Below, piece after piece: positions 8,450-16,701 of a DNA stretch of 64,000 bases. Made by a program: the position numbers and the translations under genes. The stretch is from positions 2,694,501 through 2,758,500 of the forward strand of contig NZ_OY787459.1 in NCBI RefSeq assembly GCF_963678865.1. Direction: 5' to 3'. Each line of letters starts with the position of its first letter. Position 1 is the first letter of the stretch. Source of the DNA: Maridesulfovibrio sp. (GTDB taxonomy: Bacteria; Desulfobacterota; Desulfovibrionia; Desulfovibrionales; Desulfovibrionaceae). The notes beneath the pieces were generated by a model. The model saw only the letters and a program-made list of their open reading frames with translations, did not search any database and was not told the DNA's origin.

Positions 8450-9415
8450 ATGTCCCAAACTAATATTCTACTTGAATCAGGCACTAACGAACTTGAAATA
8501 GTTGAATTTTACATTGACGAGATTGACAATGTACATGAAGGCTCAACCCGTCGCAGCTATTACGGCATCAACGTTGCCAAGGTCGTTGAGATTATTCGTC
8601 TGCCTGAGTTGACCGATATGCCTGACGCGGCAAATGATGCCGTCCTGGGAGCATTCGACCTTAGGTCGGAAATCATTCCCCTGATCGATCTCAGCCGCAG
8701 GGTTGGTAAAAACAGAATTGAAGATGAAGCCCCCAAAGTCATCGTCACAGAATTCAATAAAATTTCCACAGCATTCCTTGTTTCGGGCGTAACCAGAATT
8801 CACCGCATCAGTTGGGAGCAGGTTGAAGCTCCGAGCAAGCAGGTTTCTTCACTGACCGCGAACTCCATCACCGGGGTGGTCAAACTTGAAGGGCGCATTG
8901 TCTTCCTGCTGGACCTTGAAAAAATCGTTGCCGACCTCAACCCGGACATGGATATTACCGACATGCCTGAGCCCTCTCTGGTCGATAAAATTGAAAAACG
9001 CCAGCTCAAGGCTCTTATTGCCGATGACTCAACCATGATCCGGCGTATGATCGGGCAGATGCTTGAAGATGCCGGATTCCGGGTAACCAGAACCCACAAC
9101 GGTAAAGCAGCCTGGGATAAAATTACCCAGTGGAAAGCCAAAGCAGAATACGAAGGTAAAACTATCAACGACTATATCGACATTATGGTCACAGATATTG
9201 AAATGCCGGTCATGGATGGTCATAACCTGACCAAGCGCATCAAGGATGACCCGGAGTTGCGTCATATTCCGGTACTGCTTTGCTCATCCATCATCACCGA
9301 CACCCTCTTTCATAAAGGCGAATCCGTAGGTGCCGACGATCAGATTTCCAAAGCTGAAATCAACCAACTGGCCGAAAGAGTTTTCAAACTCATCGAAAAA
9401 GCAGAAAAAGGATAA
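8450..9415 (+). CDS. cheV: Chemotaxis coupling protein CheV (CheW-receiver)
   Basis: The start is set at the ATG at 8450 (321 residues) because GGGGAGG lies six bases upstream; a TTG further upstream would add twelve unsupported residues. Residues of about 15-170 form a CheW-like domain (YGINVAKVVEII, GAFDLRSEIIPLIDL, GVVKLEGRIVFLLDLEKI). Residues of about 190-315 form a receiver domain with the acidic pair (IADDST), the phosphorylatable aspartate in VTDIEMPVMDG, and a late lysine in the SKAE segment. CheV proteins couple receptors to CheA and are modulated by phosphorylation. The gene is monocistronic, with a strong terminator at 9440-9480, and is separate from the Wsp-like operon at 30-40 kb. 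Confidence 0.93.
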   Translation: MSQTNILLESGTNELEIVEFYIDEIDNVHEGSTRRSYYGINVAKVVEIIRLPELTDMPDAANDAVLGAFDLRSEIIPLIDLSRRVGKNRIEDEAPKVIVTEFNKISTAFLVSGVTRIHRISWEQVEAPSKQVSSLTANSITGVVKLEGRIVFLLDLEKIVADLNPDMDITDMPEPSLVDKIEKRQLKALIADDSTMIRRMIGQMLEDAGFRVTRTHNGKAAWDKITQWKAKAEYEGKTINDYIDIMVTDIEMPVMDGHNLTKRIKDDPELRHIPVLLCSSIITDTLFHKGESVGADDQISKAEINQLAERVFKLIEKAEKG

Positions 9416-9439
9416 TTTCAGCAGAATATAAAATAAACA

Positions 9440-9480
9440 AGCCCCCGCAAAGTATGGCTTTACGGGGGCTTTCGATTTTT
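9440..9480. terminator. Bidirectional intrinsic terminator
   Basis: The stem AGCCCCCG (9440-9447) pairs with CGGGGGCT (9463-9470), extended inward by CAAAG/CTTTA with a wobble pair, and a T-rich tail follows. It serves cheV and the convergent pgeF transcript. Confidence 0.85.
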
Positions 9481-9491
9481 AATTAACAAAT

Positions 9492-10238
9492 CTACCTGAT
9501 CCAGATCAGTGAACACTGACGCCCGGTGGTCTTTTCCCTGCGATAGGAGAAGAAACTCCGGGCCATGGAAAAAGTACAAAGATCAAGGGAATGAATGTTG
9601 CGCCGGGTAAGCCCGGCCTCCACTAATTGGTCAATAGTCAGCTTCCAGAGATCAACCGTGCAGGACTCTTTATCAAAATATGACTCGAAGCCCGGTCCGA
9701 AATCAGATTCAAAATTCACGAACTGGGCAACTGCCGGACTAAGGCTGGGACCGCGTACGGCCAGAAGGTCTTTGGGGTCACAGCTGTAGTGTTCGCAGAT
9801 ATCGGCAACACCTTTGCCGGGAAAATTGATAGCATTGCCCCGCCATCCGTTATGCAGTCCGGCGACAAAATCACCATTCTTGTGGGCTATCATGATCGGC
9901 TGGCAATCAGCGGTTTTGACTACCAGAGCATGCCCTGCGGCAGTTGTGGCAAGACCGTCCCCTTCAATAATTGGAGTATCAGCCGGGGAACCTTCTTCAA
10001 GGTCGTAATGCACCACATCTCCATGTACCTGAATACACTCATGCCAATGCGATATACCCAGAGTTGCGGCCAACTCGGTGCGGTTGGCCCGCACATCATA
10101 GGGATCGTCACCTACATCGTAAGAAATATTGCCACCGTCAAATGGTGCCTTGCAGCAGCCTCCGTTTCTGGTGCTGAAAGCGATTGAAACTTTATCCAGA
10201 CCCGGAAAAACAAACGGTATAAAATTTATTTTTGCCAT
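9492..10238 (-). CDS. pgeF: Peptidoglycan editing factor PgeF (YfiH/DUF152 family, multicopper polyphenol oxidase-like)
   Basis: The 248-residue protein has the family signatures in order: FSTRNGG near the N terminus, QVHG, VKTADCQPI and the metal-binding segment HNGWRGNA (most family members read HAGWRG). Homologues act as purine nucleoside phosphorylase/deaminase-type enzymes or remove wrongly incorporated serine from cell-wall precursors; which activity applies here cannot be told from sequence. It is cytoplasmic with no signal peptide. The gene begins 13 bases inside the end of the upstream cyclo-ligase gene on the same strand, so the two are translationally coupled. Confidence 0.88.
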   Translation of the reverse strand: MAKINFIPFVFPGLDKVSIAFSTRNGGCCKAPFDGGNISYDVGDDPYDVRANRTELAATLGISHWHECIQVHGDVVHYDLEEGSPADTPIIEGDGLATTAAGHALVVKTADCQPIMIAHKNGDFVAGLHNGWRGNAINFPGKGVADICEHYSCDPKDLLAVRGPSLSPAVAQFVNFESDFGPGFESYFDKESCTVDLWKLTIDQLVEAGLTRRNIHSLDLCTFSMARSFFSYRREKTTGRQCSLIWIR

Positions 10239-10801
10239 ATCAATTCCTTATCAGTGCAGACCAGCTGCACGTTTTTATCCCATGGTTCTATAGGGAATCC
10301 TTCCACCAGCTGAAAATCATAGCAGACACCCACAGAAAGAAATCCGTCCTTCTGCGGACGGGCCAGAAAACGGTCATAGTATCCGCCACCAAACCCGATT
10401 CGGAATCCCTTGCGGTCAAATCCAACACCGGGAACTATTACCAGATCAGGAGAAACCGCGTCCGGAAAATCGCAGCGGGTGCGGCATGGTTCCTTGATGC
10501 CGAATGAACCGGCGGTAAGGTCGGCCTCCGCACGGACGACTCCGAAATCCATCTGTCCGGGTTCGTTCCTGCGGCAACAGGGCATGAAAAGTTTCTTTCC
10601 GCTGTCCCATGCGTCCATCAACAGGGGGCGCACATCCACCTCGTTCCTGATAGGCCAGTAAAGCAAAACCTCTTCGGCCCGGCTCCACTGCTCCAGAGAC
10701 ATGATTGTTTCCACAATGCTGCGGCTCATGGAATCTACATCCGGACCGCGCATGACGGAACGCTTATCCAGTAATTGTCGTCTGAGTATTTCTTTATCCA
10801 T
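10226..10801 (-). CDS. 5-formyltetrahydrofolate cyclo-ligase
   Basis: I choose the ATG at 10801 (191 residues) because AGGTGG stands five bases upstream; a GTG at 10810 would add three residues and has no site of its own. The signature GFGGGYYDRFLAR near the C terminus and the N-terminal KEILRRQLLDKR basic helix are diagnostic of the MTHFS family. The enzyme converts 5-formyl-THF to 5,10-methenyl-THF with ATP, returning stored folate to one-carbon metabolism. The stop codon overlaps the pgeF start by 13 bases. In enteric bacteria the ygfA homologue follows 6S RNA; I looked for a 6S-like structure in the 200 bases upstream and did not see one. Confidence 0.92.
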   Translation of the reverse strand: MDKEILRRQLLDKRSVMRGPDVDSMSRSIVETIMSLEQWSRAEEVLLYWPIRNEVDVRPLLMDAWDSGKKLFMPCCRRNEPGQMDFGVVRAEADLTAGSFGIKEPCRTRCDFPDAVSPDLVIVPGVGFDRKGFRIGFGGGYYDRFLARPQKDGFLSVGVCYDFQLVEGFPIEPWDKNVQLVCTDKELIWQK

Positions 10802-11013
10802 GGCAGCCACCTGTTTCGAACTTTTACTTATGGGATGGGAAAATTAAGCACAACCCTGTGACAAAAATCAATCTCCAAGTGCTACAATAACGAAAATATC
10901 TTCCTTTTATGCCCTATGGAGGGCGTTTGGTTTTTCAGGGCAATAATGATATTCAAAAATCTGTTGAAAACAGGATAATTCAATGCCAACTCTAATATAC
11001 CTGCGGAGACAGT

Positions 11014-11685
11014 ATGACTGAATCCTCAAAAATATGGGTCGCTTTCGGCGATATACACCAGAGCGTTAAATTCGTGAACCTCATCCCTGAATTGGAAAAT
11101 GCTTCCGGGGTGATTGTAACCGGAGACCTGACCAATCATTCCCCGGCCGGGGCTATTGAGAAGGTCTGGGATGCAATTTCCAGCAGAAACAGTACCATAC
11201 TTGCGCAGCAGGGCAACATGGACCGGGCCAATGTTACGGCATTCCTCAAAGAAAGAAATGCCAACCTGCATTGTGAGTTTCGCGATCTGGCTGAAGGAAT
11301 AAAAGTCATGGGCGTGGGGTGCTCCATCCCTACTCCATTCGGCACTCCCGGTGAAATTACAGAAGAAAAAATGGAACAGTTGCTCGAAGAAACCCATGAC
11401 CGTCTAGGTGAATATGAGCAGCTACTGCTGGTGGTTCACGATTCACCCTTTAATACCAAGCTTGATGTCATTTCCAACGGAATCCATGTAGGCAGCAAGT
11501 CAGTGCGGGCTTTTATTGAGAAATATCAACCCGCTATTGTCCTTTGCGGCCATATCCATGAATCAAGCGGTGAAGACGTTATCGGTAAATCCCGTGTTAT
11601 CAATCCCGGTATGGCTTCCGGCGGCGGGTATGTGCTTGTCTCCGTTGAAAACGGCAAGCTGGACGCAACCCTTAAACAAATTTAA
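11014..11685 (+). CDS. Calcineurin-like metallophosphoesterase
   Basis: The 223-residue protein contains all the metallophosphoesterase blocks in order: GDIH (usual GDxH) near residue 13, GDLTN, GNMD (for GNHD/E), VVHDSPF and GHIHES near the C terminus. This set binds two metal ions and supports phosphodiester or phosphomonoester hydrolysis. The arrangement is like the YfcE/MJ0936 type of small soluble phosphoesterase. There is no signal peptide. A GCGGAG-type site precedes the ATG. The rlmH gene follows after only three bases, so the two are cotranscribed, but this is not an obvious functional pair. The substrate is unknown. Confidence 0.88.
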   Translation: MTESSKIWVAFGDIHQSVKFVNLIPELENASGVIVTGDLTNHSPAGAIEKVWDAISSRNSTILAQQGNMDRANVTAFLKERNANLHCEFRDLAEGIKVMGVGCSIPTPFGTPGEITEEKMEQLLEETHDRLGEYEQLLLVVHDSPFNTKLDVISNGIHVGSKSVRAFIEKYQPAIVLCGHIHESSGEDVIGKSRVINPGMASGGGYVLVSVENGKLDATLKQI

Positions 11686-11688
11686 AAC

Positions 11689-12159
11689 ATGAGTAAAATT
11701 CGATTCGTCTGGGTCGGCAAAATCAAAGAGCCGTTCTTCCGTGATGCCTGTGCCCATTACACCAAAAAACTGGGACGCTTCCATAAGCTTGATGAGACTA
11801 TCCTCAAGGATGCTCCGGGCAAGTTGCCGGCTCAGGACAAGGTGCAGCATGAAGGCAAGGCCATCATGGCCAAAATTCAGCCTTCGGACATGCTCATCTG
11901 TCTTGATGAAAAAGGTAAGGAGATGACTTCGGTAGAGCTTTCCAAACAGTTGCAGCGTTGGACCGAGGACCCGAATCTGACTCCCTGTTTTGTCATCGGC
12001 GGACCTTTCGGTCTTGCTGATGAAGTGAAAAACGCGGCCCGTGTGAAGCTTTCGCTGAGCAAGATGACCCTGCCCCATGAACTGGCCCGGACGATGCTTC
12101 TTGAACAGCTCTACCGTGCAGCTTCCATATTGCGCGGTTCGCCCTATCATCATGTTTAA
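11689..12159 (+). CDS. rlmH: 23S rRNA (pseudouridine1915-N3)-methyltransferase RlmH
   Basis: At 156 residues this matches the usual RlmH (SPOUT class, about 155 residues). It begins KIRFVWVGKIKEPFF and has CLDEKGKEMTS, the SAM-binding loop VIGGPFGL, the MTLPHELARTMLLEQLYRA knot segment and the C-terminal GSPYHHV that reaches the substrate base. The enzyme methylates pseudouridine 1915 in helix 69 of 23S rRNA on assembled 70S ribosomes. It starts three bases after the phosphoesterase stop codon. A dispersed repeat element follows the gene. Confidence 0.95.
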   Translation: MSKIRFVWVGKIKEPFFRDACAHYTKKLGRFHKLDETILKDAPGKLPAQDKVQHEGKAIMAKIQPSDMLICLDEKGKEMTSVELSKQLQRWTEDPNLTPCFVIGGPFGLADEVKNAARVKLSLSKMTLPHELARTMLLEQLYRAASILRGSPYHHV

Positions 12160-12174
12160 AGACAAAAGACAGGT

Positions 12175-12255
12175 TTGATGCGCTGCGTGCTTTTTATATA
12201 AAGATTTCCGCCTCCGGCGGCTTAAACCCTTTTTGTAAAAAGGCTTTAAGCATCC
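12175..12255 (+). repeat. Dispersed intergenic repeat, copy 2
   Basis: Starting 15 bases after the rlmH stop codon, this stretch contains GATGCGCTGC, an AT-rich piece, CGCCTCCGGCGGCTTA and the hairpin ACCCTTTTTGTAAAAAGG, the same order of blocks as at 2505-2577 after rlpA. Both copies have the same orientation relative to the upstream gene. Confidence 0.55.
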
Positions 12256-12316
12256 CAAAAACTTTTATTTGGGCTTCGCCGACTTGGATTATCATTTTCT
12301 GCAAGAGGAGAATATA

Positions 12317-12538
12317 ATGCTTAAAATGGATTACCTTGAAAGACTGGAAGAATACATGACTTCCGGTGATATGAAATTTGAATTCGATAACGGAACTGAA
12401 GAGAAAAGATTCGAAATTCTCGAATTCCTTGAAAAACTCATGGACGTCGCGGAAATCGCCGACGAGCACGCCACCAAACTGATATTCAAGGGCGGACTGC
12501 TGGAAGCACTTTCAGGGGCGGGGCAGGAAGAGGAATAG
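12317..12538 (+). CDS. Small acidic protein of unknown function
   Basis: The start at 12317 is supported by AAGAGGAG seven bases upstream, giving a 73-residue protein; an upstream extension would run back into the repeat region and has no site. The product is acidic and mostly predicted helical (MLKMDYLERLEEYMTSGD, then EFLEKLMDVAEIADEHATKL), with no cysteine, signal peptide or membrane segment. The coding region ends with a run of glutamates. I recognise no domain. It is followed immediately by a strong terminator, so it is probably the last gene of, or separate from, the phosphoesterase-rlmH unit. Confidence 0.65.
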   Translation: MLKMDYLERLEEYMTSGDMKFEFDNGTEEKRFEILEFLEKLMDVAEIADEHATKLIFKGGLLEALSGAGQEEE

Positions 12539-12560
12539 ATAGTCTTACTAGTTTTAAAAG

Positions 12561-12595
12561 AGCCCCGGCAGTGGTGTGCCTGGGGCTTATTTATT
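12561..12595. terminator. Bidirectional intrinsic terminator
   Basis: AGCCCCGGCA (12561-12570) pairs with TGCCTGGGGCT (12577-12587), with one bulged base and T-rich flanks on both sides. It lies between the small acidic protein and the convergent TPR gene. Confidence 0.8.
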
Positions 12596-13709
12596 GACCG
12601 AGTGTTAATTCCTGCACCCTTATCCTGCACTCCTGAGCTTCATCATCCATTCCTTTTTCATCATAAGCGAGTGCCAGATTGTTGTAAGCCAAGGCATGGG
12701 CAGGATGAAGTGCTAAAACCATTTTGTAGTCGGCGATAGCTCCGTCAAAATCACCTTTTTCATATTTAACAGTGCCGCGATTGAGAAAAGCCTTGGCGTA
12801 TTCGGGGTTGATTTCAATAACCTTGCTGTAATCGGCAATGGCCCCGTCAAGGTCGCCCTGTTTTTTGCGGATAACAGCCCGGTTGCCATAAGCTTCAGCA
12901 TCATATGGATTAATTTCAATGGCTTTGCTGTAATCAGCCACAGCTCCGGTCAAATCCCCGTTCAGTTTGCGGGCCAGACCTCGGTTAACATAAGCCATAG
13001 CAAATTCAGGATCAATGGAGATGGCTTTGTTGTAATCAGTAATAGCTCCAGTAGTTTCGCCTTTTCTGTAGGAAACAAAGCCCCGGTTATTATAGGCCAT
13101 GGCATAATCAGGATTAATCTGCAAAGCACGGTTATAGTCAGCTATGGCCTTTGTGAATTCTTCCATGTCGGCATGGACCAAGCCCCGGTTGTTGTAGGCG
13201 ATTGCAAAATCTTTATCTATGGCGATAGCCCGGTTGAAATCATTTACTGCCGTTTCAAAGTCCTTTTTTTTATAATAGGTCAGTCCCCGGTTTCCATAGG
13301 CCTTGGCATAATCTGGATTCATGGCAATCACTTTATTATAGTCGGCAATGGCTCCGTCTAAATTTCCAAGCTCTTCGCGCACATTACCACGGTTGTAATA
13401 AGCATATATGTAATCGGGGCTGATTTTCAGGGCCTGCTCATAATCAGCAACCGCACCACTGAGATCTCCCAGTGCCTTGCGGGCCAGACCTCGATTATTG
13501 TATGCAATGGCTCGATTGGCGACAGAAAGATCCTCCTGCAGACAGCGGGTGTACAGTTCGACCTGCTCTTCAGAATCCTTATTTTGGTATGCGGAGATGC
13601 AAACCTGCGGAAAACCGCAATAACCAGGGGCTGTCCCGCTGACCATGACCATTACACCTGCGAGCACACCAGCCATAAAAAGACCGCAATACTTTATTCC
13701 CTTGCCCAT
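12591..13709 (-). CDS. Secreted or membrane-anchored TPR repeat protein
   Basis: I place the start at 13709 (372 residues), where GGAG lies upstream and the protein begins with a signal-like segment MGKGIKYCGLFMAGVLAG; a longer reading from 13775 has no site. After a short linker there are eight full 34-residue TPR units and a ninth partial one. Each has the pattern AYxNRGxxxxxxGDxxGAIADYxKAIxINP, very uniform from unit to unit. It would be periplasmic or anchored, acting as a protein-protein scaffold. No partner genes adjoin it. The high similarity between repeats suggests recent internal duplication. Confidence 0.85.
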   Translation of the reverse strand: MGKGIKYCGLFMAGVLAGVMVMVSGTAPGYCGFPQVCISAYQNKDSEEQVELYTRCLQEDLSVANRAIAYNNRGLARKALGDLSGAVADYEQALKISPDYIYAYYNRGNVREELGNLDGAIADYNKVIAMNPDYAKAYGNRGLTYYKKKDFETAVNDFNRAIAIDKDFAIAYNNRGLVHADMEEFTKAIADYNRALQINPDYAMAYNNRGFVSYRKGETTGAITDYNKAISIDPEFAMAYVNRGLARKLNGDLTGAVADYSKAIEINPYDAEAYGNRAVIRKKQGDLDGAIADYSKVIEINPEYAKAFLNRGTVKYEKGDFDGAIADYKMVLALHPAHALAYNNLALAYDEKGMDDEAQECRIRVQELTLGQ

Positions 13710-13810
13710 CTGACCCACTCCTTGCTCCAGATTTATAATTACAGTGATAATGCCTGTTGCAGGGACCCATGACAAGGGGAGAACGGAAATTCACTTTAAG
13801 ATGAACAACA

Positions 13811-13840
13811 AAACCGCAATATCTTACGACATTGCGGTTT
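13811..13840 (-). terminator. Probable terminator of the marR-MFS-rsmG transcript
   Basis: A perfect ten-base stem (AAACCGCAAT with ATTGCGGTTT) and a ten-base loop, about 90 bases past rsmG. The T tail on the minus strand (TGTTGTT) is weak. Confidence 0.55.
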
Positions 13841-13931
13841 CAGATTTTGAAGTCATACTAAATTTTTGATGAATCAAGCCGGAAAGGTGATGAGCAATTC
13901 CCGATTCAGGTCATTTTACTGTTTCGACATA

Positions 13932-14618
13932 CTACACAGTCCGCAAGGACCATAAATAATGAATTTTATCACCGGCTTGATACTCCATGGAATTTTCCAG
14001 TGCATGTCCCAGAATTTTTAATTCATCTTCTGACGGTGCAGGATCATTGGACAGGATCACAACTCTGCCTTGCGGGGCCAGCATGGGTTTTACAAACTCT
14101 AAAAGATCTTTCCACGGCATGAAGGCCTTGCTGAGGATCAGGTCTGCGGGAAGGTTCGTTTGCGGAATTTTTTCCGCCCGTCCCTGAAATACATTGGTAC
14201 GCGGCAGTTTCATTACCCGCAGGGCTGTACGCATAAATATGGAACGTTTCTGGCGGGCCTCCACCAGATGGTAATTCCCGGCCTGCCAAAGGGTGCGCAA
14301 GGGGATTCCGGGCAATCCGGCTCCGGCTCCGAGGTCAAGGGAAACAGGATTGGGCGGGAGGCTCAAAGAGTCCAGAAAATCAGCCAGATGCAGGCTGTCG
14401 ATAATCAATGAATGGAAAACTTCTTCCCAGCCCTGAGGGCCGACCAGATTCATCGATTTGTTCCATTTAACCAGCATGGTCAGGTAATAGGCCAGAACCC
14501 TTGCCTGATCTGTAGCCGCTTTGAACCCTTCTTCCTGAGCCGGATTATCCTTGAGCCTGCGCCCGGCCTTACTTGCCGCACCCAGAATATCCGCTGCACT
14601 GATTTTTATGTCTTCCAT
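13932..14618 (-). CDS. rsmG: 16S rRNA (guanine527-N7)-methyltransferase RsmG
   Basis: The ATG at 14618 overlaps the MFS stop codon as TAATG and has AAGGAGG upstream, giving 228 residues; the longer open frame is not translated. The SAM-binding motif SLDLGAGAGLPGIPL, the preceding WNKSMNLVG segment and the VVEARQKR-like LVEARQKRSIFMR block are diagnostic of RsmG (GidB). It methylates N7 of G527 in 16S rRNA. RsmG more commonly lies next to mnmG or parA/parB; here it is the last gene after a MarR regulator and an efflux-type transporter, an atypical location. Confidence 0.93.
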   Translation of the reverse strand: MEDIKISAADILGAASKAGRRLKDNPAQEEGFKAATDQARVLAYYLTMLVKWNKSMNLVGPQGWEEVFHSLIIDSLHLADFLDSLSLPPNPVSLDLGAGAGLPGIPLRTLWQAGNYHLVEARQKRSIFMRTALRVMKLPRTNVFQGRAEKIPQTNLPADLILSKAFMPWKDLLEFVKPMLAPQGRVVILSNDPAPSEDELKILGHALENSMEYQAGDKIHYLWSLRTV

Positions 14619-16042
14619 TAGCCCTCCTTGCTGTTCCCGGCAGATTGCACACAAAGACCATTCTTGGCAACACGCTGTTTTTTCAGCAGGGAACGGATGG
14701 AGATGAGTACTGCAATCCCGCAAAGAGCAGCAAGGCTTGCAAGCGAAAAGCGCATTACGTTGAGATATTCGGCTGCTGATTCCGGTGAAACCGGAGCACT
14801 GCCCATAATCGTTGAAATGAATATGGCGATGATGACCATGCTGAATACCATGCCGAGAGTTCTCAATCCTCCGGATATTGCAGAGGCAAAACCGTAGCGG
14901 GAAGGCGGAACGCTACTCATGAGGATAATCATATTCGGTGATGAGAACAGGGCAAAGCCGACCCCCAGTACCACGAACATGGCATACAGATAATGAAGAC
15001 TGGTCTGGTCTGTAACCATGGCTCCCATGATTGTACCCACAGTACAGGCCAGCATACCCAGCAGGGCGAGCAAGCGTGGGGAAAATTTATCAGCCAGCCT
15101 GCCGCAGAGAGGTGAAAGTACAGCCTGAACAACAGGTTGGATTACGAGCACCAGCCCGGCATCATGCGGGGTAAAACCTTTTACACACTGCATATACAGG
15201 CTGAACAAAAAGACAATACCGAATGTCCCGGCATAGTTGATAAACTGCACCAAAGCGGCATCAGAAAAATCACGACGTTCTTTGAACAGGGTCAATTCCA
15301 CCAGCGGGAATTCCGCCTTATCCTGCATGTAGATGAACAGGGCAACCCCAAGCAGTCCTGTAATAAGGGCCACCGGGCCGAACCATCCGGCACTGAGGCT
15401 GGTGCCCCCGAAAACAATGGCTGCCACAGAAAGGGCAATGACTGCGCTTCCGGGGTAATCAAATTTTTCATCCGATGCGCGGAACTTACCGTTCAGATTC
15501 CGGCGGGCCACATAATATGAAATTCCCAAAGGAATCATGCCCAGAAAGTACAGACTGCGCCATCCCAGATGAGAGGTGACCAGACCTCCGACGTAAGGTC
15601 CGGCTGAGAGTCCCAGGTATACTGCTGCCACGGCCCAGCCCATGGCTTTCCCCCTTTCATGAGCAGGTACGGAATTGGTCAGCAGGGCCATGTTTGTGGC
15701 TATACCCATGCCGCCCACCATTCCTTGCACCATCCGCAGGCCGATTACGGTTTCAATATTATGCGCAAATCCGATCAGCATGGTAAAAATAGAAAACAAT
15801 AATATGCCTAACCTGAACATGGGTTGCCGGCCGTGCATATCCGCCAGCCTGCCAAGAGGCAGCAACAGTGCAGCAACACTGCCGATGTAGACTGATTCCA
15901 CAAGGCTTAGATCAAGACCGCTGGCCCCGAATTCACGGCCCATGACCGGAAGGGTGATACCCACAGCCGAAAACATGAACGGCATTGTGAATTGTGTTAC
16001 GGCTACCGTGAATATTACGGCTTTTTTCTTTGCATCATCCAT
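14618..16042 (-). CDS. MFS transporter, DHA2/EmrB-QacA-like (14 TM)
   Basis: The 474-residue protein is hydrophobic throughout, with about 14 membrane segments, the length expected for DHA2 drug:H+ antiporters. Motif A reads GRLADMHGRQ between TM2 and TM3, and the antiporter motif C region reads GLSAGPYVGG. It sits in the inner membrane and probably exports small toxic compounds; the substrate is unknown. It lies 29 bases after a MarR-family regulator on the same strand, the classical arrangement in which a ligand-released MarR protein controls its efflux pump. Its stop overlaps the rsmG start by one base. Confidence 0.88.
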   Translation of the reverse strand: MDDAKKKAVIFTVAVTQFTMPFMFSAVGITLPVMGREFGASGLDLSLVESVYIGSVAALLLPLGRLADMHGRQPMFRLGILLFSIFTMLIGFAHNIETVIGLRMVQGMVGGMGIATNMALLTNSVPAHERGKAMGWAVAAVYLGLSAGPYVGGLVTSHLGWRSLYFLGMIPLGISYYVARRNLNGKFRASDEKFDYPGSAVIALSVAAIVFGGTSLSAGWFGPVALITGLLGVALFIYMQDKAEFPLVELTLFKERRDFSDAALVQFINYAGTFGIVFLFSLYMQCVKGFTPHDAGLVLVIQPVVQAVLSPLCGRLADKFSPRLLALLGMLACTVGTIMGAMVTDQTSLHYLYAMFVVLGVGFALFSSPNMIILMSSVPPSRYGFASAISGGLRTLGMVFSMVIIAIFISTIMGSAPVSPESAAEYLNVMRFSLASLAALCGIAVLISIRSLLKKQRVAKNGLCVQSAGNSKEG

Positions 16043-16071
16043 TTATATCTCCAAAAATCTTTATTTCGCTT

Positions 16072-16536
16072 TTACAACATATCCCAGACATTGGGCATTT
16101 CCAGTTTCTCGCGGCTTGTATCAATAACCTGCGCCATTAATCTCATCAGCGTATCTGCTTCGTCTTTGCTCAGCCCGGAGAGCATAATTTCGTTAGCGCT
16201 TCGCAGTTCAAAATGTAGTTCCTCGTCGATTGCTTTAGCCTTTTCTGTGGGGTAGACAAGTTTCTGCCTTCTGTTTTCCGGGTTTTCCTCGCGGTACAGA
16301 AAACCTTCTTCGATTAGCTTGGCAACGGCTCTTGCTGTCGCTGCTTTGTCAACGCTCAAAACAAGAGAAATTTCATCCTGAGACTTTCCGGGATGGCGCA
16401 GGGCCTGCATCATGAATCCTACTTGGGCGTAGGTAATGCCCATGGTTTTCAGCTTTTCAGCCAGAATAACTCTATGCAGCCTGCCCATCTGTCCATTCAT
16501 AAAACCAAAAGAAACGTGTTTTTTTACCACTTGCAA
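16072..16536 (-). CDS. MarR-family transcriptional regulator
   Basis: The protein is 154 residues from a TTG at 16536; a GTG two codons later (16530) and an ATG at 16500 are alternative starts, and the ribosome binding site is weak (AGAG), so the exact start is open. The winged-helix region reads GITYAQVGFMMQAL, then SQDEISLVLSVDKAATARAVAKLIEEGFLYRE and the wing NPENRRQKLVYPTEKA, all typical of MarR. It should bind as a dimer to the TTGA-N4-TCAA repeats found 15 bases upstream and repress itself and the downstream MFS pump until an effector releases it. Confidence 0.9.
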   Translation of the reverse strand: MQVVKKHVSFGFMNGQMGRLHRVILAEKLKTMGITYAQVGFMMQALRHPGKSQDEISLVLSVDKAATARAVAKLIEEGFLYREENPENRRQKLVYPTEKAKAIDEELHFELRSANEIMLSGLSKDEADTLMRLMAQVIDTSREKLEMPNVWDML

Positions 16537-16550
16537 ATCTCTATTCTTTG

Positions 16551-16577
16551 TTGATTAGTCAACCGTTGATGTGTCAA
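16551..16577. promoter_or_regulatory. Tandem palindromic operator, probable MarR site
   Basis: Two palindromes of the form TTGA-N4-TCAA (16551-16562 and 16566-16577) are spaced 15 bp centre to centre, immediately upstream of the MarR start and facing the divergent sigma-54 regulator. Confidence 0.6.
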
Positions 16578-16701
16578 CTAAACGTAAATTCAATAATAGT
16601 CAATTAAAAGCACAAAAGTAGTTGCTTAGCGGTAAAACGTATGCTCATATTTTGCTAACCACACTGACTATGGGTCTTCTGCTGCACATAAACAAACCGG
16701 A

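Noticed and set aside
10811-11013. Possible 6S RNA upstream of the 5-formyl-THF cyclo-ligase gene
   Set aside because: The gene order resembles enteric ssrS-ygfA, but I see no long rod-like fold or bubble, only a small GCCC/GGGC hairpin.
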